Positions 49,067 to 57,205 of a DNA stretch of 64,000 nucleotides are shown piece after piece (position 1 is the first letter of the stretch; each line of letters begins with the position of its first letter). Source of the DNA: Streptomyces melanogenes (GTDB taxonomy: Bacteria > Actinomycetota > Actinomycetes > Streptomycetales > Streptomycetaceae); NCBI RefSeq assembly GCF_014649795.1, contig NZ_BMTS01000030.1:1-64000 (forward strand), read 5' to 3'. The notes under the pieces were generated by a model, which was not told the DNA's origin, ran no database searches, and was given only the letters and a program-made list of their open reading frames with translations. A program made the position numbers and the translations under genes.

Positions 49067-50317
49067 TCACCAGGTGACGTGAAGCCGAGTGGAGCGGCGC
49101 AGGATGAGGTTGGTGGGTCGGGGCGCCGGGGTCTGGGAGGTCAGGGTGAGGCCGGGCAGGGTCCGGGTGAGCGCTGCGACGGCGTGCCGGGCGACGAGGC
49201 GGGTGTACTGGGTGCCGGGGCAGTAGTGGATGCCCGCGCCGAAGTTGAGGGTGGGGGGTGTGTCCCCGCGCCGGTGATCGAAGGTGTGGGTGGCGTGGAC
49301 TCCGTGGGTTTCGTCGTGGGCGGCGGAGTGCATGAGGAGCAGGACGCGGGCGCCTTGGGGGAGGTCGGTACCGGCGAGGGTGACGGGGCGGGTGGTGGTG
49401 CGCAGCCACCCGATCAGGGGCGGGTCCAGGCGCAGGGTTTCCTCAATGGCTGCCGGGGCCTGGTCGGGGTGCTGGGCCAGGTGGCGGTAGCCGCTGCCGG
49501 TGAGGAGGTGCTGCAGGGTGGTGGTGGTGAGCAGGGCGAGGGTTTCGGCGTTGGTGGTGAGGACCTCCATGAGGGTGGAGGCGATCTCGGCGTCGGTCAG
49601 GGGGACGCCGGCGTCGTCGCGGTAGGAGATCCACCTGGTGGTGAGGTCGTCTTGCGGCTGGCCGCGCCGCTCGGCGACGAGCCTGGTGCACAGCTTCCAC
49701 AGGTCCACGACCGACTGGGCGCAGCGCTGTTGGTCGGCGGCGGACTGGAAGGACCACAAGAGGTCGGCCATGCCGGATGAGCCTGAGATGACGCACAGTT
49801 CGTCCTCGGGGGCGATGCCGATGAGGTCGCTCATGATGCGTGCGGTCAGGGGGCGTGCGTAGTGTGCGGTGAGTTCGCCGACGCGGTCGGGTCGGGCGGC
49901 GAGGGCCTGCGCCGCGTGCAGGGCGCGCTGTTCGACGTGGGAGTGCCAGGGGGCGAGCTGGATCGCGCTGGTGGGCCATACCGCGGTGAGCGCGTCGCGG
50001 TAGCGGGTGTGGGCCGGGGGATCGGTGGAGGCGGCGACGGGGACGTCCTGGACGCTGCTGTAGATGCGGGCGGCCTCGGGGTCGGTGGGCTGGATGGGGT
50101 CGTAGCTGTGGGCCGGGGTGAAGGCGCGATGCCGGTCGCGCAGGACCTCGTCGATGTCGCGGTGGCGGGAGACGACCCACAGGTCGAGGTCGTGGTCGTG
50201 GTAGACGGGGTGCTCGCGGCGCAGGTGCGCGTAGGTGGTGCGGAAGTCACCGGCGGCGTGGCGGGCGATGGTGCCAGGCGTGTCGGCCGGGCATCCGCTG
50301 TGCGTGGTGGTGGTCAC
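49067..50317 (-). CDS. Cytochrome P450
   Basis: 416 residues. Heme-binding motif FGAGIHYCPG with the axial Cys at 366; ExxR in EETLRLDPP; the I-helix segment is LTTNAETLALL, where the usual A-G-x-[DE]-T has Asn in the Gly position but keeps Glu-Thr. N-terminal SRHRDIDEVLRD and STDPPAHTRYRDAL (the usual D-P-P-x-H-x-x-x-R). Soluble class I enzyme needing ferredoxin partners that are not in the window. It is last in a minus-strand run with two methyltransferase genes, 30 bp after the single-domain one, so it likely oxidises the same small molecule. Confidence 0.9.
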   Translation of the reverse strand: MTTTTHSGCPADTPGTIARHAAGDFRTTYAHLRREHPVYHDHDLDLWVVSRHRDIDEVLRDRHRAFTPAHSYDPIQPTDPEAARIYSSVQDVPVAASTDPPAHTRYRDALTAVWPTSAIQLAPWHSHVEQRALHAAQALAARPDRVGELTAHYARPLTARIMSDLIGIAPEDELCVISGSSGMADLLWSFQSAADQQRCAQSVVDLWKLCTRLVAERRGQPQDDLTTRWISYRDDAGVPLTDAEIASTLMEVLTTNAETLALLTTTTLQHLLTGSGYRHLAQHPDQAPAAIEETLRLDPPLIGWLRTTTRPVTLAGTDLPQGARVLLLMHSAAHDETHGVHATHTFDHRRGDTPPTLNFGAGIHYCPGTQYTRLVARHAVAALTRTLPGLTLTSQTPAPRPTNLILRRSTRLHVTW

Positions 50318-50347
50318 GGGTTCCTCGATGAGCGGACGGGGCGGTGG

Positions 50348-51217
50348 TCAGCTGTGGGCAGCGTGGCGCAGCAGGCAGGCCAGATAGCCCGTCTTGTCGG
50401 TGAGGAAGGTGAGTGTGTCGGCGAGGGCGGTGTCCATGGCGGCGGCGTACGGGACGCCGAACTTCTCCGCGATCAGGGCACGGTTGTCCTGGTAGATCCG
50501 CTCGTACGCCCGGCAGGTGGGGGCGATGTGCGCGCTCATGTCGTGGGTCTGTTCGAGGGTGAGCCCGGCGGCGCGGATCTGGCCGAGAACCTGCTCGTGG
50601 GTGGGCAGGGGGCAAAAGGCGAACGCCTCCCGGCACATCATCAGTTCGGCGTCGGTGGCGGGCACGCGCTGGGTGTAGAAGGTGACGAGGATCGGCGCGC
50701 CGGGCCGGGCTGTCCGGGCGAGCTCGCCAAGCCCCTGCACCGGGTCGTTGAGGTGGGGGAAGCTGTCGAGCGCCCACACCGCGTCGAAGCGGCCGCTCTC
50801 GTGGGGCAGGTCCATGGCGTCGCCGAAGGCGAAGCGGACCCGGTCGGCCATCCCCGTAGCGGCGGCGCGACGGATGGCTTCGGTGATCTGGGCGCGGCTG
50901 ATGCTGCAGCCGGTGACCTGGATGCGGCGTTCGCGGGCGGCGTGCAGGGCGGGGCTGCCGTGGCCGCACCCCACGTCCAGCAGGTGCTCGCCCGGCTTGA
51001 TCGCGAGCAGGTCGCAGAAGAAGTCGGTCATCCGGTTCTGGGCCCGGGTGGCGAGTTGCCGCGCGGGCAGCGGCTCGCCGAAGTCGTCTGGCTGCCACAT
51101 GCCGTAGTGGAAGCTGTCGCCACTGATCATCTTGCACAGCTCGTCGGAGGCCTCGTACCAGGCGGCCACCTCCGCCGAGGTGAGGGGGGTGGCGGGACTG
51201 ACGGGCGCGGAGGTCAT
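50348..51217 (-). CDS. SAM-dependent methyltransferase (class I, small-molecule type)
   Basis: 289 residues. An N-terminal YEASDELCKMISGDSFHYGM with WQPDD resembles sterol/tocopherol-type C- or O-methyltransferases. SAM motif LLDVGCGHGSPALHAARE, then VTGCSISRAQITEA, DAMDLPHESGRFDAVWALDS and a helical cap. The start overlaps the stop of the upstream two-domain methyltransferase gene by four bases, so they are translationally coupled. Substrate unknown; acts with the P450. Confidence 0.88.
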   Translation of the reverse strand: MTSAPVSPATPLTSAEVAAWYEASDELCKMISGDSFHYGMWQPDDFGEPLPARQLATRAQNRMTDFFCDLLAIKPGEHLLDVGCGHGSPALHAARERRIQVTGCSISRAQITEAIRRAAATGMADRVRFAFGDAMDLPHESGRFDAVWALDSFPHLNDPVQGLGELARTARPGAPILVTFYTQRVPATDAELMMCREAFAFCPLPTHEQVLGQIRAAGLTLEQTHDMSAHIAPTCRAYERIYQDNRALIAEKFGVPYAAAMDTALADTLTFLTDKTGYLACLLRHAAHS

Positions 51218-52719
51218 CGTCGCGTTTCCTGTCGGGCGGTGCGGGGGCGGGCGGTGAGCATCACGGCGTCGTCGTTGAACCGGTCGGTGCCGTGGGCGAA
51301 GTGCTCGCGCAGGGCGGGCAGCAGGGCCTGGCGCAGCTGGCCCAGGCGGGGGTGTCCGGTGTTCCAGAAGTCGGCCAGCACCTCCGCCGCGGCCGCGGCC
51401 TTGGCCTCGGGGCCTTCTTCGGGGAAGACCACGTCCACGCGGGCCCGGGTGAAGGCGATGTCGTCGAAGCCGTGCTCGGCCAGGACGCGGGCGGCGAGGT
51501 CCAGCAGATAGCCCTGGTGGTCAAGGGGTTCGCCGATCAGGTGGGCGCACGTGCGGTTCCACAACTCGATCAGCTCGTTGTCGGGGGCGCCCTGCACCAG
51601 GACGACCTTCGCCTCGGGGTGGGTGCGGTCGACGGTCCGGGCCATCTCCGCGACGGCGGCCGCGGGGTCGTCGGTGTAATGCAGGACCCAGGTCGCCACG
51701 GCAGCGTCGAAGTGTGCGTCGGGCAGGGGGAGTCGTTCGGCGTGGCCCGGCAGCACGGTCACCCCGTGTGCGGTCAGCGGCCGCATGCTCTCCTCGCGTG
51801 CCGCGTGCGGCTCGACGGTGGTCACCGACTCCAGGCGGGCGGCGAGCTCTCTGACGACCGCTCCGGTGCCGCCGCCGACGTCCAGGACCCGGGTATTGGC
51901 GGCGAGCTCGTCCACGACCAGCTTGATGTCCTGGCGTTCGAAGCGGACCTCCATGCCCAGCCAGCCCTGCTCGCTCAGCTCGTGCGGTCCCCGGTAGACC
52001 TTGGGCAGTGGGTGCGGGCCGGTCAGCGCGTGGGCGGGGGCGGCGGGGCCGCCGGGCTTCACCGCGTACACGAACAGGTGCTCCTCCGGGCCCATGCCGG
52101 GGAAGTCGGGGTGGAAGACGCTGAGTTGTTCGTGGACGACATCCAGACCGGCCTTGCGCAGCAGCTGCCCGAACGTCTTGGCCGGGTAACTGGTGCAGCG
52201 GACGGTCTGGCCCATCCACTGGATCTCCTCGTCCTCCGCGTCGAAGGGCACGGTCGCGAGGACGAACAGGCCACCGGGGGTGAGCCACTGAGCGATGCGG
52301 GCGAGGGTGGCGTCCAGGTCGGCGCGCGGCATCTGCAGCAGCGGGAAGAACGCGGTGATCGCGTCCCACTGCCCCGGCGTATCGGGCAGCTCCCGGACGT
52401 CGGCGAGCTCGAACCGGGCCTCGGGGACCTGAGCGTGGGCGAGGTCGACCATGGTCTGCGACACGTCGTACCCGGTGACCTGGTGCCCGTGTACGGCGAT
52501 CCGGTCGGCGGTGGGGCGGCCGGTGCCGGAGCCGATGTCCATCACCTTGGCGCGCGCGGGCAGCCGGGCCAGCAACCAGTCGATCGCCGCGAGTTGCTCG
52601 GGCAGGTGGGCGTAGGTGTCCTCGTAGGTCTTGCCCAGGACGTCGAAGGGCCGCGCCGCGCTCTGTGCCGAGCCCGGCAGCGGGACCCCAGCGGGAAGAG
52701 CCGTTGTTTCCATGGTCAT
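51214..52719 (-). CDS. Two-domain SAM methyltransferase
   Basis: 501 residues with two complete class I Rossmann domains. Domain 1 (about 20-225): VMDIGSGTGRPTADRIAVHG, VTGYDVSQTMVDLA, ELADVRELPDTPGQWDAITA. Domain 2 (about 260-490): RVLDVGGGTGAVVRELAARL, VTTVEPHAAREESM, GHAERLPLPDAHFDAAVATW. Both keep the Gly-rich SAM loop and acidic ribose residue, so both may be active. The linker contains ELSEQGWLGMEVRFERQDIK. Fused tandem methyltransferases are rare; they could methylate two positions of one scaffold. First gene of the minus-strand unit; its promoter lies in the divergent region. Confidence 0.88.
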   Translation of the reverse strand: MTMETTALPAGVPLPGSAQSAARPFDVLGKTYEDTYAHLPEQLAAIDWLLARLPARAKVMDIGSGTGRPTADRIAVHGHQVTGYDVSQTMVDLAHAQVPEARFELADVRELPDTPGQWDAITAFFPLLQMPRADLDATLARIAQWLTPGGLFVLATVPFDAEDEEIQWMGQTVRCTSYPAKTFGQLLRKAGLDVVHEQLSVFHPDFPGMGPEEHLFVYAVKPGGPAAPAHALTGPHPLPKVYRGPHELSEQGWLGMEVRFERQDIKLVVDELAANTRVLDVGGGTGAVVRELAARLESVTTVEPHAAREESMRPLTAHGVTVLPGHAERLPLPDAHFDAAVATWVLHYTDDPAAAVAEMARTVDRTHPEAKVVLVQGAPDNELIELWNRTCAHLIGEPLDHQGYLLDLAARVLAEHGFDDIAFTRARVDVVFPEEGPEAKAAAAAEVLADFWNTGHPRLGQLRQALLPALREHFAHGTDRFNDDAVMLTARPRTARQETRR

Positions 52720-52779
52720 CGTACGAAAGCTCCTGTTCCTGACGGGGCAGTCACCACCCCCAGCGGGACATTACACTGC

Positions 52780-52790
52780 GGAACCGTTCC
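52780..52790. promoter_or_regulatory. Palindrome in the divergent methyltransferase promoter region
   Basis: GGAAC-C-GTTCC, perfect 5-bp arms, in the 149 bp between the two divergent methyltransferase genes, 61 bp from the minus-strand start and 79 bp from the plus-strand start. Could be an operator shared by both directions. Confidence 0.35.
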
Positions 52791-52868
52791 ATCACGCACA
52801 GTGGTATTTCTGTGCTGTCCCTCATCTCCTCTGCCAGCAGGGGCCCTCACCGGGAGCTGACCTCTCGT

Positions 52869-53657
52869 ATGACCACCGCCATCACCGACAGTCACACCGC
52901 CTACTTCGCCTTCCGCGACCGACTCCTGGGTGAACTGCGCACCACGGTCCTGACCGGCGAGCAGCTCTGCGAGGCCGGGCGCCTCATCTACGGCCGTCCC
53001 GAAGGGCTTTCGCTGTACGGGATCCCCGCCCCCCGGATGGAGTCGGCCGGTATCCGGCTGCTGGGGCGCACCACGATCGAGTGCTGCGTCGACGGCTACG
53101 CCGTCGCCGTCGCCGACGCCCTGGCCGAGATCCACACCACCCTGCCCGAAAGAGCGGGGAAGGAGGAGCCGCTGGTGCTCGACCTGTTCTGCGGCTCGGG
53201 CAACTTCAGCCACCACCTCGGCACCCGACTCGACGTGGTCGTGCACGCCGCGGAGCTCGACCTGGACGTCCATACCGCCACCCGCCACAACCTCGACCGC
53301 GTCGGCGCCCGCACTCAGCTCCACCTCGGGGACTACCGGGACCTGCTCGGCAAGCACCCCGCTCGCGGCCCCCGCGACACCTACTTCGTCGAACCCCCCT
53401 GGGGCCCGGCCTTCACTCCTGCGGGCCTCGACCTCACCCGCACCTCCCCGCCCGTTCCCGAGATCCTCGACGAGGTCCGCCGCTCCCGGGACGGCCTGCC
53501 CTGCCTCGTCGCGATCAAGACCAACGACCACATCGCCCACGACTCCCTGCACCACTCCTTCGCGGGCGCGCAGCACCTGCGCACCGTCACCCCCGCCCCG
53601 ACGCTCCCCTTCGGCGCCAACATGGACTTCCACGTCTACCGTCTGGACGGGAACTGA
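52869..53657 (+). CDS. Class I methyltransferase with EPPW motif
   Basis: 262 residues from the ATG at 52869. An N-terminal helical part (AYFAFRDRLLGELRTTVLTG) precedes the SAM domain: LVLDLFCGSGNFSHHLGTRL (motif I), VVVHAAELDLDVHTATRHNL and YFVEPPWGPAF, where E-P-P-W occupies the position of the [DN]-P-P-[YFW] of N-methyltransferases acting on planar amines (RsmD or adenine methylases). The end resembles YRLDGN-type closing strands. The Glu is unusual. Divergent from the P450-methyltransferase unit, so a small-molecule substrate or a self-protection rRNA methylation are both possible. Confidence 0.75.
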   Translation: MTTAITDSHTAYFAFRDRLLGELRTTVLTGEQLCEAGRLIYGRPEGLSLYGIPAPRMESAGIRLLGRTTIECCVDGYAVAVADALAEIHTTLPERAGKEEPLVLDLFCGSGNFSHHLGTRLDVVVHAAELDLDVHTATRHNLDRVGARTQLHLGDYRDLLGKHPARGPRDTYFVEPPWGPAFTPAGLDLTRTSPPVPEILDEVRRSRDGLPCLVAIKTNDHIAHDSLHHSFAGAQHLRTVTPAPTLPFGANMDFHVYRLDGN

Positions 53658-53661
53658 CCCA

Positions 53662-53688
53662 CCTCACGGGCCGGGCAGGCCCGTGAGG
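53662..53688 (+). terminator. Hairpin after the EPPW methyltransferase gene
   Basis: CCTCACGGGCC (53662-53672) pairs perfectly with GGCCCGTGAGG (53678-53688), 5-nt loop, 4 nt after the stop codon. Confidence 0.85.
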
Positions 53689-53690
53689 CG

Positions 53691-54098
53691 CTACGACTGC
53701 GGGCCGCCGCACTCTGGGATCCGCCGGGCCGATGCGGCCTGAGGCCAGACACGTTCGTGAGCGATGGCGCCGACACCGGCTGGGCGCTGACCCTCGTATC
53801 CCTCGAGTGAGGCGTGCCACACGCCGAGAAACGGGCGCGGGTGGGTGTTGGCCGGCTCAGCGACCAGCCGCGGCAGTGGAGAGTCAGCGCCTTCCCCACC
53901 GATCCGGTGCAGCACCTGCAGGGCCGAGGTGAGCAGGCTGTAGAGCGAGGACGGCCCCAAGACGCCCCGCGCTGCGTCGGCGGCCCGCTCGCCGCGGGTG
54001 ACGGCACCGCAGGTCCCCTGATTGCACAACGTGCCATCAACCCAGTCGGCGTCACGGGCAACCAACCCGACAACCACACCACGAACAAAGCGGGGCAT
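53691..54098 (-). CDS. Doubtful hypothetical protein
   Basis: 135 codons from an ATG, reading in part SSLYSLLTSALQVLHRIGGE and RPFLGVWHASLEGYEGQRPA. The middle section has protein-like composition and G/C-rich third positions, but the start lacks a ribosome site and no motif is recognised. It fills most of the gap between the methyltransferase and trypsin-like genes, which otherwise shows nothing. May be a relic. Confidence 0.25.
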   Translation of the reverse strand: MPRFVRGVVVGLVARDADWVDGTLCNQGTCGAVTRGERAADAARGVLGPSSLYSLLTSALQVLHRIGGEGADSPLPRLVAEPANTHPRPFLGVWHASLEGYEGQRPAGVGAIAHERVWPQAASARRIPECGGPQS

Positions 54099-54213
54099 GT
54101 GACGATCCCGCGCTGGAGCGCCGTGGGGCTGTCCGCGGGCGCACCCCCGTGGGGGTTGTCGCCGCGCGGTGAGCCGAAGAGGGGGCGCCGACGGGCTGAG
54201 GTGCCCAGATGCG

Positions 54214-55068
54214 CTACAAGGGTGGCCGGATGCCGCTCAGTACACCGGAGATCCGGGTGTAGACGCCCGGCTGGTGCGCTTGCCCGCACCCGGTGCCCCA
54301 GGAGACAAGGCCGATCAGGCGTCCGCGGGCGACCAGCGGCCCTCCGGAATCGCCCTGGCAGGCGTCGTGCCCTCCTCCCGGATCCCCCGCACACAGCATG
54401 GAGTCGGCGGTGAACGTGCCGTCGGGGCTCCCCGCATAGGCCTCCTGGCAGGTCGCGTCGGGAAGGACCTGCACGCGCGCGGCCCGCAGTGTCGGCGAGT
54501 AATCTCCGTATCCGGTGGTGTCGCCCCAGCCGTAGACCTCGGCGGTCGTGCCGGGCGTGTAAGCACGGTCGCCGGCTTGCGCCATCAAGATCGCAGAGTG
54601 TGCCGGCAGGGGATGCGCGAGGGTCAGGACGGCGACGTCGCCCGCGTGGGTCCCTGTGTCGTACCCCGGGTTGACCCACATCCCCGCGAGGGGAACCTCC
54701 GTACCCGCTGGTGACTCCATGTCGCCGCGCTCGGCGATCACCATGAGATCGTCCGCCTCCTCATACGGCACGTCCAAGCCTCCCCTCGCCAGGCAATGAG
54801 CCGCAGTGAGGACCTTGTCGGGCCCGACCAGCACTCCACCGCAGAACTGGCCGGACCGCCCGGGGCCGAACTGTGCCCGGCTGGACAAGGCAACCACCCA
54901 GGGGGAGTCGGCGATGCCCACTGACTGACCGCCGACGACTGCCGGTGCCGCGTGCGCCGGCGGCTCCACCGCGGTTGGCAGCACCAGGGCAACTGTGGCG
55001 GCGAGGGCCCCGCAGACCTGCGCACATCGTCGGGCCAGCAGGCGGTTCGCAGGACGTGCTGCAGCCAT
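54214..55068 (-). CDS. Secreted trypsin-like serine protease (S1A)
   Basis: 284 residues, ATG 55068 with AGGAG 9 nt upstream. Signal peptide to AHA (about residue 40), very short propeptide, mature start near VVGGQSVGIADSPWVVAL. Triad: H91 in LTAAHC, D144 in GDVAVL, S241 in CQGDSGGPL. Asp at the S1 base is provided by DAC just before QGDSGG, so trypsin-type cleavage after Arg/Lys. Six Cys in trypsin positions. The ending GTGCGQAHQPGVYTRISGVL is intact. Extracellular; Streptomyces trypsins are usually held in check by SSI-type inhibitors, none of which is in the window. Confidence 0.93.
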   Translation of the reverse strand: MAAARPANRLLARRCAQVCGALAATVALVLPTAVEPPAHAAPAVVGGQSVGIADSPWVVALSSRAQFGPGRSGQFCGGVLVGPDKVLTAAHCLARGGLDVPYEEADDLMVIAERGDMESPAGTEVPLAGMWVNPGYDTGTHAGDVAVLTLAHPLPAHSAILMAQAGDRAYTPGTTAEVYGWGDTTGYGDYSPTLRAARVQVLPDATCQEAYAGSPDGTFTADSMLCAGDPGGGHDACQGDSGGPLVARGRLIGLVSWGTGCGQAHQPGVYTRISGVLSGIRPPL

Positions 55069-55599
55069 GGACGGTCTCCTACAACTGACGGGCGTTACCC
55101 TCAGCGCAACGAACGGCGGGCCCACCGGAAACGGCGGGAAGAGTCCCGTCTCGGTTGGGTGGGGCAACGACTGTTGCCGTCGCTGGGGTCGGGCGGTCGG
55201 TGCGGTCATGCCGCGTGCCGCACCGGATGCGGTGGTGGCCCGGGGGACGCCGGAAGCGACGTCGGTCGCCGAGTCCAGCAACCCCCGAATCGCTCGGCGC
55301 CCCGCTCGTGCCGGGACGCCCCCTCCCCTCCGGGGATATGCGTGTTGTTCTGGCGGAGGATGCCGTGTGCGCGGGTAGCCGAGAGGTGCCTCGCCGTTCA
55401 TGGCCCGCCGCCTGGGGCGTGAGAGTGCTTGATCAGCCACAGGAGCTGATCAGTCACAAAGGGGGACGCTGTGGCCCCGGCCACTCGCTCCCCGTGCTCT
55501 CCCAGGCCGCCGTGGAGAACTCGTCCTCCGTCGTCACCCTTGCTCATCTGGAGGCCTGTGTGCGGGTGCGGGTCTTGGGGCCGTCCGCCAGCGGCAACG
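55069..55599. other. Intergenic, partly decayed DNA
   Basis: 531 bp upstream of the trypsin gene, overlapping its promoter. Short frames only. A near-palindromic TGATCAGCCACAGGAGCTGA followed by TCA lies at about 55430. Confidence 0.35.
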
Positions 55600-55849
55600 T
55601 CGCTGCGCGCCGGCTTCATCCCCCCGCCGGGAAGCCGGGCGTCGTTCGGCGGGCACATCACCGTGTGTGACGCCGCCGGGAGCCATGTGGGCGACCGCTG
55701 CACGGAGCGTGCGCTGGACGCCACGGGGAAGTACCGTGACGATCCGCTGCGACAGGCACAGGGGCAAACGCCCCGCCGACCCCGCGTGGGGTCTGTGTCT
55801 GACCGACCCGAGCTGGGACCTGCACGATCCGGGCTGGGAGCGCTGGTGA
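55600..55849 (+). pseudogene. 3' relic of an unrecognised gene, frameshifted
   Basis: Reads RAGFIPPPGSRASFGGHITV, CDAAGSHVGDRCTERALDAT, GKYRDDPLRQAQGQ, then after a frame change WGLCLTDPSWDLHDPGWERW and a stop. Both parts are strongly protein-like and the second completes the first, so an indel near 55765-55785 broke a real gene whose 5' end is no longer recognisable. I do not know the family. Confidence 0.45.
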
Positions 55850-56324
55850 TGCGGGTCAGTCCCCTGTCCGGGGGGTGCGGGCGGGTGGCCGGAGCCCGGT
55901 CGACTGCCGGCACAGAGGTATCCGCGCTGGTAGTCGGACGTCTCCAGGGCCTAGGCCAGGGCGAGGAGTTCGGGCTCGGCCCGCTCTTCGGCGCGGCCGC
56001 TCCCCGCTGCCGTAGGTACGGCAACTGAGGCCGAGCCGTTCGGCGACGGCCTCCTGGCTGACTGGGGCGAGCCGGCTCGGCTTCGCGGGGCAGCTGACTC
56101 TTCCTCATCTGGCGGGGCCGGGCCGCGAACCCGGCGAACCCGGTCCGGCGCTTGGTCCGACGGGCCCGGTCCGTGATGACCTATCAGCGACTCGCCGGGC
56201 TTTCAACCGGGCAGGCGCGGCTTCTGCAGTAGCCTTGCCGTGCAGCGTGGTGCGCTGCTCCTTGCGGGCCGGTGGTCCGGCGCGTTGCGCGTCGGGCCAC
56301 CGGGCTGCGGCCAGAATCTCCCCC
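55850..56324. other. Intergenic region
   Basis: 475 bp without a supported gene; lower-complexity G+C-rich frames only. It includes the presumed promoter of the Cys/His-rich protein gene. Confidence 0.35.
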
Positions 56325-57083
56325 ATGGCATTCACGAGGCCGAATCCTCCGACGGTGATCAGGCGCAAGCGCAATGGCGCGCCCCGGAGGATCGATGTAT
56401 CAGCACAACAGTTGAGCCGGGTGGTCAAGCTTCTCAGTACCCTCGATGATCCGCAGGCCAGGCGGCTCGTCAAGGAGCTCAGTCCGGCACTGCAGCCCTT
56501 GTGTTGGTGGCACTCGCCACAGCGTTGCCCGCATTCGGCGCAGCCCCTTTGGGGTTTCTGTGCCCGGGTTGTGAAAGAAGCCTCGCAGCGCTGTTCCGAA
56601 CATGCGCACTGGCCGCTTTCCGAGGGAGCAACTGATCCCTTTCCGAAGCGATGCACCGCCACCCTTGACCAGGAGCTCTATGACCACAGATGGGTGGAGA
56701 ACTCAACCGGTTTGCGGTGTGTATACGAGAAGCGGGTGGGGAGCGACCGATGTGTGCACCACGATCCCCGGCCGGACGAATTGTGCGCCTATCTCCTCGA
56801 AGACGGTGCTCAGTGCAACGTGCCTGAGAGCATCCACCCCTGCCGCGCTCACCGGCACACAAGGCTCCGGGATCTGGAAGCCGCTTGCGAGGCACTGGTT
56901 CTCGCCACATCGTGTGGCCAGTGCGCTGCCGTCCCGTCGGCGCCGTGCATTACACGGGCCGGACGACAGCTCGCCAAGGTGCATGCGAAACGCAAGGACA
57001 GTGCCCTGGCCAGTGATGACGGTGAGAGGCTTCTCGAAGAGATCAAATTCTACGGGCCTCAGTACACCACGATCTGGGAGTAG
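56325..57083 (+). CDS. Cys/His-rich protein with several putative zinc sites
   Basis: 252 residues from the ATG at 56325. A basic start (VIRRKRNGAPRRID) and helical LSRVVKLLSTLDDPQARRLV are followed by about 16 Cys and many His: LCWWHSPQRCPHSAQPLWGF, CSEHAHW, RCVHHDPRPDELC, CNVPESIHPCRAHRH and, near the C-terminus, CGQCAAVPSAPCITRAGRQL with A-K-V-H-A-K-R. The last block matches the small C-x-x-C ... C ... H finger found in many actinobacterial and phage proteins. G+C is lower than in neighbours, suggesting recent acquisition. Possible nucleic-acid-binding role; not identified further. Confidence 0.6.
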   Translation: MAFTRPNPPTVIRRKRNGAPRRIDVSAQQLSRVVKLLSTLDDPQARRLVKELSPALQPLCWWHSPQRCPHSAQPLWGFCARVVKEASQRCSEHAHWPLSEGATDPFPKRCTATLDQELYDHRWVENSTGLRCVYEKRVGSDRCVHHDPRPDELCAYLLEDGAQCNVPESIHPCRAHRHTRLRDLEAACEALVLATSCGQCAAVPSAPCITRAGRQLAKVHAKRKDSALASDDGERLLEEIKFYGPQYTTIWE

Positions 57084-57205
57084 CCGACAGGCCTGTTCCG
57101 TCGTCGTAGCCGTACCCACACACGTGACCCACGGCTTGTTCTGGCAGCCGCAGACCCTGGAGCCGAGGGTCCGGTCGGAAAGGATCAATTGCGCCTGTGG
57201 CATTG

